Shown here piece after piece: positions 1 to 6,832 of a DNA stretch of 7,150 nucleotides (position 1 is the stretch's first letter; the number at the start of each line of letters is the position of its first letter). A program made the position numbers and the translations under genes. This stretch comes from an uncultured Oscillospiraceae bacterium (GTDB lineage: Bacteria; Bacillota; Clostridia; Oscillospirales; Oscillospiraceae). The DNA lies in contig CAKUNY010000098.1 in the NCBI GenBank assembly GCA_934668605.1, positions 1 to 7,150 of the forward strand, read 5' to 3'. The notes beneath the pieces are model-generated. The model did not search any database and was not told the DNA's origin. It saw only the letters and a list, made by a program, of their open reading frames with translations.

Positions 1-138
1 GCTTACGGCATTCAGGGCTACGGCTCAATGTTCGTCTCGCACCTGAACGGAGACTATTTCTGCGTGATGGGGCTTCCGGTCTGTACGCTCGCCGGCATGC
101 TGCGCAGCGCGGGTGTGGAAATTTTAGGGCAGATTTGA
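1..138 (+). CDS. maf: Maf family nucleotide pyrophosphatase, C-terminal fragment
   Basis: This is the last 45 codons of a gene that begins before the window, read in frame from base 1 to a TGA at 136-138. The translation starts AYGIQGYGSMFV, followed by GDYF and GLPVCTLAGML. This is the characteristic C-terminal block of Maf proteins (GYG-x-x-F-V, GDY-x-x-V-x-GLP), which hydrolyse non-canonical or modified nucleoside triphosphates and have been linked to septum and cell-division control in Bacillus. The catalytic N-terminal part lies outside the window. In Firmicutes maf is the usual first gene of the maf-radC-mreBCD cluster, which fits the mreC gene starting 39 bases downstream. The stop is immediately followed by a second in-frame TGA (139-141), so maf does not read through into mreC although both use the same frame. 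Confidence 0.9.
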   Translation, partial: AYGIQGYGSMFVSHLNGDYFCVMGLPVCTLAGMLRSAGVEILGQI

Positions 139-163
139 TGATTTGGCGCTTGGATTTTAGCGC

Positions 164-170
164 GGGGAAG
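164..170 (+). promoter_or_regulatory. Ribosome binding site fixing the mreC TTG start
   Basis: GGGGAAG lies 7 bases before TTG at 178-180. No ATG occurs in the mreC frame before the transmembrane helix and coiled coil are finished, and in-frame stops lie at 136-141. TTG 178 with this purine-rich site is therefore the only start that keeps the N-terminal membrane anchor. Confidence 0.65.
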
Positions 171-177
171 TGATCGA

Positions 178-1014
178 TTGAAAAGAAATTTCTGGACGGC
201 GCGGCTCAAGACGATTCTGATCGTCGCGGTCGTTCTGGCCGTCATTGTGGCCGTCATTCTCGGCATTACGAGCGGGGCAACCTTCGGAGAAAACGTCGTG
301 GGAACGATTTTATCCCCGATCCGCACCGGCATTGCCGCCATCGACCGGCAGGCCGAGCGGTACTATAACTATATCTTCGGCTACGAGGCGCTGAAAGCGG
401 AAAACGCCGAGCTTCAGAAGCGGATTCTGGAGATGGAAGAGGACGTGCGCACGGCCGAGCAGTATCAGCGCGAAAACGAGCAGCTCAAAACGCTTTTGGG
501 ACTCAGCGAGGAGCACGAGGACTACAGCTTCGTCTCGGCTTACATCATTTCGTGGGACTCGTCCGACTATAAAAGCGCCTTCACCATCGGCAAGGGCACA
601 AATTCCGGCTTGGAAGAGGGCATGTGCGCCGTCACGGAGAACGGACAGGTCGTGGGGCTCATCACGAAGGTCGGCGTCAACTGGGCGACGATCACGACGA
701 TCATGGACTCGTCGCTGGAGATCAGCGCCTCCATTGCGTCCTCGGGCTACACCGGCGTCGTGCAGGGCACGTATCTGCCCGACGGCAGCAGCATCCTTCG
801 CATGAACTATCTGCTGACCGACGCGATCATCAAAAATGACGATCAGGTCGTCACGACCGGCTCGACGCTCTACCCCAGAGGCCTTCTTCTCGGCTATATC
901 ACAAACGCGAGCCAGGACGAGACGGGCGTTGCCAAATACGCGACACTAAACCCGTCGTGCGACCTCGACAACCTCGAGCAGATTTTTATCATCACAAACT
1001 ACGCAAATCAGTAA
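178..1014 (+). CDS. mreC: Rod shape-determining protein MreC
   Basis: 278 residues, a normal length for MreC. MreC is a bitopic membrane protein of the Rod elongation complex that links the cytoskeleton and MreD to PBP2 and promotes an active PBP2 conformation. Visible architecture: a short basic cytoplasmic tail (residues 1-10), one transmembrane helix (about 11-31), a heptad-like charged coiled coil (about 66-108, containing ALKAENAELQKR) and then the extracytoplasmic beta-domain. That domain includes NSGLEEGM (142-149), GQVVGLITKVG (156-166) and a late TTGSTLYPRGLLLGYI stretch (226-241), all typical of MreC. The start is TTG at 178. The gene follows maf directly; radC and mreB, which normally sit between, are not here. 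mreD starts 41 bases downstream, so the two are almost certainly co-transcribed. Confidence 0.95.
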   Translation: MKRNFWTARLKTILIVAVVLAVIVAVILGITSGATFGENVVGTILSPIRTGIAAIDRQAERYYNYIFGYEALKAENAELQKRILEMEEDVRTAEQYQRENEQLKTLLGLSEEHEDYSFVSAYIISWDSSDYKSAFTIGKGTNSGLEEGMCAVTENGQVVGLITKVGVNWATITTIMDSSLEISASIASSGYTGVVQGTYLPDGSSILRMNYLLTDAIIKNDDQVVTTGSTLYPRGLLLGYITNASQDETGVAKYATLNPSCDLDNLEQIFIITNYANQ

Positions 1015-1029
1015 GAAAAAACGCAGACC

Positions 1030-1050
1030 GGCAGAAGGCAGAAAGGCAGG
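1030..1050 (+). promoter_or_regulatory. Triple GGCAG purine-rich leader and RBS of mreD
   Basis: GGCAG occurs three times (1030-1034, 1037-1041, 1045-1049) in the 41-base gap between mreC and mreD. The last copy belongs to GAAAGGCAGG (1041-1050), which ends 5 bases before the mreD ATG at 1056 and is the likely Shine-Dalgarno region. The same ten bases recur before mrdA at 1537-1546. Confidence 0.5.
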
Positions 1051-1055
1051 AACCC

Positions 1056-1553
1056 ATGCGCGAACGATACAAAAACGCCCTGATGTGGGGCTTATACGCG
1101 GCGCTGGTGCTGCTGGTCATGGTGTTGCAGACGGTGAGCTTCGGAAGACCCCGGTTTTTCGGCGTGAAGCTCTGCTTTGTGCCGGTGCTGGCCGCGTGCG
1201 TGGCGATGCACGTGGGAAGCGAGGCCGGGTGCGTGTTCGGTATGGCGTGCGGCCTTGTCTGGACGCTTGCCGGAGCTGACGGCGGCGCGATCCACATTGT
1301 GCTGCTGGCGCTGTGCGGCGCGGTGGCGGGGTATCTGTGTGACCGGTATCTGGTGCGCAACCTCGTTTCGGCGCTTCTCATGAGCCTGATGTGTCTTCTT
1401 TTCTGCCAGCTGGTTCTGTATTTGTTCAAATGTATGGTATCTTCCATCGGCATTCAGGGACTGCTTCCGGTTCTGGCGCAGGTGGGGATATCGCTTCTTC
1501 TGTGCCCGCCGGTATACCTGGCCGCGTGGGCAATTCGAAAGGCAGGTGCTTGA
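1056..1553 (+). CDS. mreD: Rod shape-determining protein MreD (predicted)
   Basis: 165 residues, very hydrophobic, the usual size of MreD. It is a polytopic inner-membrane component of the Rod complex that binds MreC. About five to six membrane segments can be seen (roughly residues 9-27, 38-54, 56-73, 78-95, 103-125 and 134-158), with a basic N-terminus (MRERYK) and a short basic C-terminus. MreD has little sequence conservation, so the assignment rests on membrane topology, length and position between mreC and the PBP2 gene. I chose ATG 1056 because the open frame upstream runs back into mreC, encodes a non-hydrophobic Arg/Lys-rich stretch, and ATG 1056 has a GGCAGG site just before it. The stop at 1551-1553 lies three bases before the next start, implying translational coupling to mrdA. 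Confidence 0.85.
   Translation: MRERYKNALMWGLYAALVLLVMVLQTVSFGRPRFFGVKLCFVPVLAACVAMHVGSEAGCVFGMACGLVWTLAGADGGAIHIVLLALCGAVAGYLCDRYLVRNLVSALLMSLMCLLFCQLVLYLFKCMVSSIGIQGLLPVLAQVGISLLLCPPVYLAAWAIRKAGA
1537..1548 (+). promoter_or_regulatory. Ribosome binding site fixing the mrdA TTG start
   Basis: GAAAGGCAGGTG lies inside the 3' end of mreD and ends 8 bases before TTG at 1557-1559. The competing ATG at 1581-1583 has no purine-rich site at proper distance and would remove the basic ARRSKFR segment preceding the transmembrane helix. The TTG start is therefore preferred. Confidence 0.6.
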
Positions 1554-1556
1554 TTT

Positions 1557-3671
1557 TTGGCAAGACGATCGAAATTCCGGATGGTCGTGCTCATTGGCGT
1601 GATCGTCAGCGTCATGTGCGTGTTTCTGCTGCGCATGTATACGCTCGCGGCGGTGAGCCCGGACGAGCGCGCCGTGGCGGACGCGGATTCCATGACCTAT
1701 CAGACGACGGTGGAGGGCGCGCGCGGCTGCATTCTGGACAGAAACGGCAATGTGCTCGTTTCGAACCGCGCGACGTATAACATCGTGATCATCAACTACG
1801 TGCTGGCCAACACCGGCGCGGCGAATGAAAATATTCTGAAGCTGCTGCAAATGTGCGAGCAGCTCGGCATCGAGTGCCAGAGCCACTTCCCGGTGACGGA
1901 CACCAGGCCGTATGAATACGACATGCAGAGCCTGAGCACGACGTGGCAGACCTATTTCCGGCAGTTTCTCAATAACCGCGACTATGACCTCGATATTTCC
2001 GCGTCGACCTTGATGCGGAACCTGCGCGAGGCATATCGGATCCCGAACGACTGGTCGCCGGAGGACATGTATAAGGTCATTTCCGTCCGCTATGAGCTCG
2101 AGCTTCGAAGCGTTGCGTCAAATCTGGAAAACTATATGCTCGCTGAGGACGTGGACGCGGAGTCTCTGGCCGCGGTCGCGGAGCTCGGCATTCCGGGCGT
2201 CATCGTCCAGTCCGGCACGGTGCGCGAGTATAAGACGACCTACGCCGCACATCTTCTCGGCACGCTCGGCGCGATGGATTCCGACGACTGGGAAAGCTAT
2301 CGGGACAACGAGGACTACACCATGAACGCGATGATCGGCAAGAGCGGCATCGAAAAGGCGTTCGAGGAGTACTTACACGGCGTGTCCGGCACAAAGGTCA
2401 CGACCGTGTCCACCACCGGCGACGTTCTGAGCGAGTATTACACAAAAATGCCCGAGCCGGGCAACAACGTGGAAACCACCATCGATATCACCCTCCAGGC
2501 AACCGCCGAGAAGGCGCTCGAGAAGGTCATTCTCGATCTGCGTGAAAACGGCGTCGGCACGCACAAGGAGGGCAAGGACGCCGAGGGCGGCGCGGTCGTG
2601 GTGCAGCAGGTAAAGACCGGCGAGGTGCTTGCCTGCGCGAGCTATCCGACGTTCAATCTCGCAACCTACCGCGAGGATTTTCAGGAGCTGGTCGAAGACG
2701 AGTATTCGCCGCTCATCAACCGCGCGCTCGGAAACGCCTATCCTCCCGGCTCCATTTACAAGATGGTCACGGCCATCGCCGCCATCGACTACGGCCATTA
2801 CAGCCCCTATCACATCATCACCGACCAGGGACTTTACACGTTCTATGATTCCTTCCAGCCCAAGTGCTACGTCTGGTCGCGCGCGACCGGCGCGACGCAC
2901 GGCTCGATTGACATGCGGCAGGCGATCGCCCACTCGTGCAACTACTATTTCTACGAGGTCGGCCGCGTGACGTATGACACGGCGCAGAAGGAGGTCGGCT
3001 TCAACCCCTTCGACGTGATCGCGAAATCCCTCGGCCTTGGAGAGCCCACGGGCGTGGAGCTCGACGAGAAGGTCGGCATGCGCGCGAACGCCGAAACGAA
3101 AAAGGAAATGTATGTGAACGAAGACTCCGGCTGGTACGGCGCGGACGTTTTGCAGGCCGTTATCGGCCAGAGCCTGAACCAGTTTACGCCGATGCAGATG
3201 TGCTCTTACGTGCAGGCACTGGCGAATCAGGGCACGCGCTATTCCGCGACGTTCCTCTCCCGCGTCATCTCCTGGGACTATCAGGACTTGATTCTGGAGC
3301 ATGAGCCGGAGATCGCGAGCCAGCTCGAAATGTCTGACGACGCGAAGCTCTGCATCTCCGAGGGCATGTATCTGACCACGCAGGAGGGTACTGCCGAGGA
3401 ATATTTCAAATACTACCCCGTGAAGGTCGCCTGTAAGACCGGTACCGCGCAGTGGCAGGGTACGACGTCCTCCGGTGCGTTCGGCGGCTCCGACCACGCC
3501 TCGTTTGTCCTTTACGCTCCGGCGGATGATCCCGAGATCGCCATCGCCGTGTACGTGGAAAAAGGCTCGAAGGGCGGCAATTTGTCCAACGTCTGTATCC
3601 CGATTCTGGACGCCTATTTCTCCTCCGCCACGCACTATGAGACGGTTATGACGGAGAATACCGCAGACTGA
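1557..3671 (+). CDS. mrdA: Class B penicillin-binding protein 2 (peptidoglycan transpeptidase, elongasome)
   Basis: 704 residues. It cross-links new peptidoglycan strands during lateral-wall synthesis, acting outside the membrane with a RodA-type glycosyltransferase and MreC/MreD. Order of parts: basic N-tail, transmembrane anchor (about 9-30), PBP dimerisation region opening with ARGCILDRNGNVL (55-67), then the transpeptidase domain. All three penicillin-binding motifs are intact: SxxK as PPGSIYK with catalytic Ser399 and Lys402, SxN as SCN (460-462), and KTGTA (627-631). The serine box reads SIYK rather than the common STFK, which is tolerated in the family. Its place behind mreCD argues for the PBP2/MrdA role rather than the division (FtsI) or sporulation (SpoVD) paralogues, though sequence motifs alone do not exclude these. 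No rodA or min gene follows; lepA begins 43 bases later with no visible terminator. Confidence 0.93.
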   Translation: MARRSKFRMVVLIGVIVSVMCVFLLRMYTLAAVSPDERAVADADSMTYQTTVEGARGCILDRNGNVLVSNRATYNIVIINYVLANTGAANENILKLLQMCEQLGIECQSHFPVTDTRPYEYDMQSLSTTWQTYFRQFLNNRDYDLDISASTLMRNLREAYRIPNDWSPEDMYKVISVRYELELRSVASNLENYMLAEDVDAESLAAVAELGIPGVIVQSGTVREYKTTYAAHLLGTLGAMDSDDWESYRDNEDYTMNAMIGKSGIEKAFEEYLHGVSGTKVTTVSTTGDVLSEYYTKMPEPGNNVETTIDITLQATAEKALEKVILDLRENGVGTHKEGKDAEGGAVVVQQVKTGEVLACASYPTFNLATYREDFQELVEDEYSPLINRALGNAYPPGSIYKMVTAIAAIDYGHYSPYHIITDQGLYTFYDSFQPKCYVWSRATGATHGSIDMRQAIAHSCNYYFYEVGRVTYDTAQKEVGFNPFDVIAKSLGLGEPTGVELDEKVGMRANAETKKEMYVNEDSGWYGADVLQAVIGQSLNQFTPMQMCSYVQALANQGTRYSATFLSRVISWDYQDLILEHEPEIASQLEMSDDAKLCISEGMYLTTQEGTAEEYFKYYPVKVACKTGTAQWQGTTSSGAFGGSDHASFVLYAPADDPEIAIAVYVEKGSKGGNLSNVCIPILDAYFSSATHYETVMTENTAD

Positions 3672-3700
3672 CCCCACACGGAAGCTTGATTTTACTTGAA

Positions 3701-3706
3701 AGAGGA
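3701..3706 (+). promoter_or_regulatory. Ribosome binding site of lepA
   Basis: AGAGGA lies 8 bases before the lepA ATG at 3715 in the 43-base mrdA-lepA gap. That gap holds no hairpin followed by a T-run and no recognisable promoter, so read-through from mrdA is expected. Confidence 0.6.
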
Positions 3707-3714
3707 AGCGTGAT

Positions 3715-5523
3715 ATGACCGACCTTTCCCAAATCCGAAATTTCTCCATCGTCGCGCACATTGACCACGGCAAGTCGACGCTGGCCGATCGGCTGCTTGA
3801 GCAGTGCAACACGGTCGACAAGCGCGAGATGGAAGACCAGATCTTAGATTCCATGGACCTCGAGCGCGAGCGCGGCATTACCATCAAGGCGCGCGCCGTG
3901 CGTCTGGACTACCGGGCGGACGACGGGCAGGACTACGTTCTGAACCTCATCGACACCCCGGGTCACGTGGACTTCAACTATGAGGTTTCGCGGAGTCTGT
4001 CTGCCTGCGAGGGTGCGGTGCTCGTCGTCGACGCGTCGCAGGGCATTGAGGCGCAGACGCTGGCAAACACCTATCTCGCGATCGACAATGGGCTGGAGGT
4101 TCTGCCCGTTGTCAACAAAATCGACCTGCCCGCAGCAAGACCCGAGGAGGTCAAGCACGAAATTGAAGATGTGATCGGCCTTCCGGCGATGGACGCGCCC
4201 GAGATCTCGGCCAAAAACGGCATCAACATCCACGCCGTGCTCGAGATGATCGTCAAAGACGTTCCCGCCCCCAAGGGCGACCGGGAAGCGCCCTTGCAGT
4301 GCCTGATTTTTGACAGCCAGTACGATTCCTACCGCGGCGCGATCGTCTACATGCGCGTGGTAAACGGCGTGGTGAAGACCGGAATGGACATCAAGATGAT
4401 GTCGACGGGCGCTGTCTATAAGGTCGTCGAGGTCGGATATCTGCATCCCCTGGGCATGCGCCCGGCAGACGCGCTCGGCGCGGGCGAGGTCGGCTACCTC
4501 ACGGCATCCATCAAAACCGTCTCCGATACAAGAGTCGGCGACACGATCACAACGGTAGAAAATCCGTCTCCCGAGGCGCTTCCCGGCTATAAGGAGGCGC
4601 AGCCGATGGTCTTTTCGGGCGTGTATCCGGCGGACGGGTCGAAATATCAGGATCTTCGCGACGCGCTGGAAAAGCTCAAGCTCAACGACGCTTCCATGTC
4701 CTACACGCAGGAAAATTCGATTGCCCTCGGCTTCGGCTTCCGCTGCGGCTTCCTCGGCCTTCTTCACATGGAAATTATCCTCGAGCGGCTCGAGCGGGAG
4801 TATAACCTTGATTTAATCACGACCGCGCCCAACGTCGTCTACCAGATCACGAAAACAGACGGCACGGAGGTTGAGGTCTACACGCCGCTTAATTACCCAG
4901 ACCCCGCCGAAATTGCCGAGGCGCGCGAGCCCTACGCGAAGGTCAACCTCATCACGCCGCCGGAGTATGTGGGCGCGATCATGGACTTATGCACCAATCG
5001 GCGCGGCGAGTTCAAGGACATGAAATACCTGGACACCACGCGCGTGGAGCTCCACTATTCCATGCCGCTGAACGAAATCATCTACGACTTTTTTGACGCG
5101 CTCAAGTCCCGGACGCGCGGCTACGGCTCTTTGGACTACGAGCTCGAGGGCTACCGGCCGTCGAAGCTTGTAAAGCTCGATATTCTTTTAAACGGAGAGA
5201 TCGTCGACGCGCTGAGCTTTATTCTCTTCGCGGACAACGCCTACGCCAGAGCGCGCAAGATCTGCGAAAAGCTCAAGGAGAATATCCCCCGGCAGATGTT
5301 CGAAATTCCGGTGCAGGCCGCCGTCGGCGGCAAGATCATCGCCCGCGAGACGATCAAGGCGCTCAGAAAAGACGTGCTCGCCAAGTGCTATGGCGGCGAT
5401 ATCACACGAAAGAAGAAGCTGCTCGAAAAACAGAAGGAAGGCAAGAAGCGCATGCGCACGTTCGGTACCGTCGCGGTGCCGTCCGAGGCGTTCATGGCGG
5501 TGTTGAAGCTTGATGAAGAATAA
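3715..5523 (+). CDS. lepA: Elongation factor 4 (LepA), ribosome-associated translational GTPase
   Basis: 602 residues, full family length (about 600). EF4 is a GTPase that binds the ribosome and has been implicated in back-translocation, recovery of stalled ribosomes and small-subunit assembly. G-domain motifs are all present: G1 AHIDHGKST (14-22), switch I RGITIK, G3 DTPGHVDF (80-87), G4 NKID (134-137) and G5 SAK (165-167). The EF-G-like central domains follow, including the strongly conserved [16 protein letters not shown] (about 338-353). The LepA-specific C-terminal domain ends with [20 protein letters not shown] and [10 protein letters not shown]. The ATG at 3715 places the usual short N-terminus ([13 protein letters not shown]) correctly. 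The stop (5521-5523) lies next to or overlaps the start of hemW, the classical Firmicute lepA-hemW pairing. Nothing is missing. Confidence 0.97.
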   Translation: MTDLSQIRNFSIVAHIDHGKSTLADRLLEQCNTVDKREMEDQILDSMDLERERGITIKARAVRLDYRADDGQDYVLNLIDTPGHVDFNYEVSRSLSACEGAVLVVDASQGIEAQTLANTYLAIDNGLEVLPVVNKIDLPAARPEEVKHEIEDVIGLPAMDAPEISAKNGINIHAVLEMIVKDVPAPKGDREAPLQCLIFDSQYDSYRGAIVYMRVVNGVVKTGMDIKMMSTGAVYKVVEVGYLHPLGMRPADALGAGEVGYLTASIKTVSDTRVGDTITTVENPSPEALPGYKEAQPMVFSGVYPADGSKYQDLRDALEKLKLNDASMSYTQENSIALGFGFRCGFLGLLHMEIILERLEREYNLDLITTAPNVVYQITKTDGTEVEVYTPLNYPDPAEIAEAREPYAKVNLITPPEYVGAIMDLCTNRRGEFKDMKYLDTTRVELHYSMPLNEIIYDFFDALKSRTRGYGSLDYELEGYRPSKLVKLDILLNGEIVDALSFILFADNAYARARKICEKLKENIPRQMFEIPVQAAVGGKIIARETIKALRKDVLAKCYGGDITRKKKLLEKQKEGKKRMRTFGTVAVPSEAFMAVLKLDEE

Positions 5524-5545
5524 GAATGTACACGCGGTGGGCGGT

Positions 5546-6736
5546 ATGCCGATCGTAGAGAGCCGGAAAAAGAGCCTCGGCATCTACGTTCACATTCCGT
5601 TCTGCCGCAGCAAATGTGAATACTGCGACTTTTACTCCATCCCCGGCGCGCGCAGCAAGGAGCTGATGACAAGGTACTTAGACGCTGTCATTGCCCACAT
5701 CCGCGAGTCCGCGCCCTGCGCGGTCGGATACGAGGTCGACACGGTCTACTTTGGAGGCGGCACACCGTCGTTTTTTGGCGCGACGGGGCTCAGCCGGATT
5801 TTTGCCGAGATTGACCGGCGCTTTGACGTCAGCCGCGACGCGGAGGTCACCTTGGAGGCAAACCCCGATTCCGTGACGCTGCCGATGCTGACGCAGCTGC
5901 GGCGGGCGGGCTTTAACCGGATCTCCATCGGCGTGCAGTCGGACATCGACGAGCAGCTGAAAGCTTTGGGGCGGCCGCACAACTATAAGCAGGCGCAGCA
6001 GGCCGTCTCGATGGCGCGCCGGGCGGGCTTTAATAACGTCTCGGTCGACCTGATGTTCGGCCTTCCCAATCAGACGCGCGAGCAGTGGATGCAGACGCTT
6101 CGGAACGTCATCGACCTCAAGGCAGACCACATTTCCTGTTACGGCCTCAAGGTCGAGCCCGGCACGAAGCTCTATGAATACCGCTCGTGCGCAAATCTGC
6201 CGGATGACGACGCGCAGGCGGACATGTATTTCTACGCGGTCGAAACGCTCGAGCAGTTCGGGTACCACCAGTACGAAATTTCGAACTTCGCCAAGGACGG
6301 CTATATCTGCCGGCACAATATGAAATACTGGACGGGAGACGAGTATCTGAGCTTCGGCCCGTGCGCCGCGTCCGACTTCGCCGGAAAGCGCTTTACCATT
6401 GCGCCGGATATTGAAAAGTATATGGACGGCGTTCTGGGCAAGGGCGCGATTTTGTCCGAGTGCGAGACGGTTCCCATGCGCGAGCGCGCGGGGGAGTACC
6501 TGATGCTAAGGCTCCGGACGGTCGACGGCGTGGAGGAAGGTGAGTATACCAGATCGTTCCTTCTGCCCTTTGAGCCGCTGGAGGAGGTTTTCCAGAAGCT
6601 CTCGAAGCAGGATCTGTGCAAAAATGTCTCCGGTCGCTGGCGGCTTACGCCCAAGGGCTTTATGCTCTCTAACTCGATCATCGTGCTGCTGCTCGAGCAG
6701 CAGCAGAAATCCAAGCCCCTCGCGCAGAAAAAATAA
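5546..6736 (+). CDS. hemW: HemW, radical SAM family heme chaperone (HemN-like, not a coproporphyrinogen dehydrogenase)
   Basis: 396 residues from ATG 5546. HemW binds heme and a 4Fe-4S cluster and is thought to deliver heme to membrane respiratory proteins. The radical-SAM cluster motif is Cys20-x3-Cys24-x2-Cys27, followed by Asp-Phe. True HemN has a further cysteine just after this motif, which is absent here, so HemW is the better call. Other motifs: YFGGGTPSFF (68-77), EANPDSV (104-110), SIGVQS (127-132), VDLMFGLPNQT (167-177), YEISNFA (243-249) and the HemW-type HNMKYW (257-262). The block after it reads GPCAASDF where the family usually has GPxAHS or GAGAHS, so a conserved His is Ala275. 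Start choice: ATG 5546 has GGTGG at 5536-5540 and leaves ten residues before GIYVHIPFC. ATG 5513 or TTG 5510 would add 11 or 12 residues and overlap lepA by 11 or 14 bases; these are possible. Confidence 0.92.
   Translation: MPIVESRKKSLGIYVHIPFCRSKCEYCDFYSIPGARSKELMTRYLDAVIAHIRESAPCAVGYEVDTVYFGGGTPSFFGATGLSRIFAEIDRRFDVSRDAEVTLEANPDSVTLPMLTQLRRAGFNRISIGVQSDIDEQLKALGRPHNYKQAQQAVSMARRAGFNNVSVDLMFGLPNQTREQWMQTLRNVIDLKADHISCYGLKVEPGTKLYEYRSCANLPDDDAQADMYFYAVETLEQFGYHQYEISNFAKDGYICRHNMKYWTGDEYLSFGPCAASDFAGKRFTIAPDIEKYMDGVLGKGAILSECETVPMRERAGEYLMLRLRTVDGVEEGEYTRSFLLPFEPLEEVFQKLSKQDLCKNVSGRWRLTPKGFMLSNSIIVLLLEQQQKSKPLAQKK
6684..6705 (+). repeat. 22-bp perfect palindrome at the 3' end of hemW
   Basis: Every base pairs around a centre at 6694/6695 (core CTCGAG). 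The flanks are CTG repeats on the left and CAG repeats on the right. It encodes LLLEQQQ (HemW residues 381-387) and sits about 30 bases before the stop. In RNA it could form a hairpin of around nine pairs. It may simply be a product of codon choice for Leu and Gln runs. Confidence 0.8.
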
Positions 6737-6749
6737 CGCCTTGCTGCCC

Positions 6750-6775
6750 AAAGCCGCGCGTTTTCTCGGCTTTTT
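6750..6775 (+). terminator. Probable intrinsic terminator of the mre-lepA-hemW unit
   Basis: AAAGCCG (6750-6756) pairs with CGGCTTT (6767-6773) across a ten-base loop, and the right arm runs into five T (6771-6775). An outer GCC/GGC pair (6746-6748 with 6776-6778) may extend the stem across a small mismatch. It begins 13 bases after the hemW stop and ends before the next promoter. The T-tract is short and three of its bases are paired, so termination may be incomplete. Confidence 0.6.
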
Positions 6776-6796
6776 GGCAAAAGCGGCAAAAAAGAA

Positions 6797-6826
6797 TTGA
6801 CAAACGGGTGTGCTATCCGGTATAAT
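6797..6826 (+). promoter_or_regulatory. Consensus sigma-A promoter of rpmH
   Basis: A perfect TTGACA (6797-6802) and a perfect TATAAT (6821-6826) are separated by 18 bases, one more than the optimal 17. Transcription is expected to start near 6833, giving rpmH a leader of about 95 bases. Such a strong vegetative promoter fits a ribosomal protein gene. Confidence 0.88.
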
Positions 6827-6832
6827 ATCCAT

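Noticed and set aside
957..1055. N-terminal extension of mreD back into mreC
   Set aside because: These 33 codons are polar and basic, overlap the conserved end of mreC by 58 bases, and ATG 1056 has its own ribosome binding site.
1092..1886. 264-codon minus-strand open frame across mreD and the start of mrdA
   Set aside because: It is His/Gln/Arg-rich shadow sequence opposite hydrophobic mreD codons, with no membrane segment or known domain.
2373..3887. 504-codon open frame on the minus strand across mrdA and the start of lepA
   Set aside because: It lies opposite intact, clearly recognised genes. Its Arg/His/Val/Gly-rich translation matches no family I know and is what GC-biased third positions produce on the opposite strand. 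No operon context supports it.
3844..4767. 307-codon open frame on the minus strand inside lepA
   Set aside because: It is fully antisense to the conserved LepA GTPase domain, with low-complexity composition and no recognisable motif; a codon-bias shadow.
5603..5626. Coproporphyrinogen III dehydrogenase (HemN) for the lepA-linked gene
   Set aside because: The motif is C-x3-C-x2-C followed by Asp-Phe, without HemN's extra cysteine. The HNxxYW motif and lepA linkage indicate HemW.
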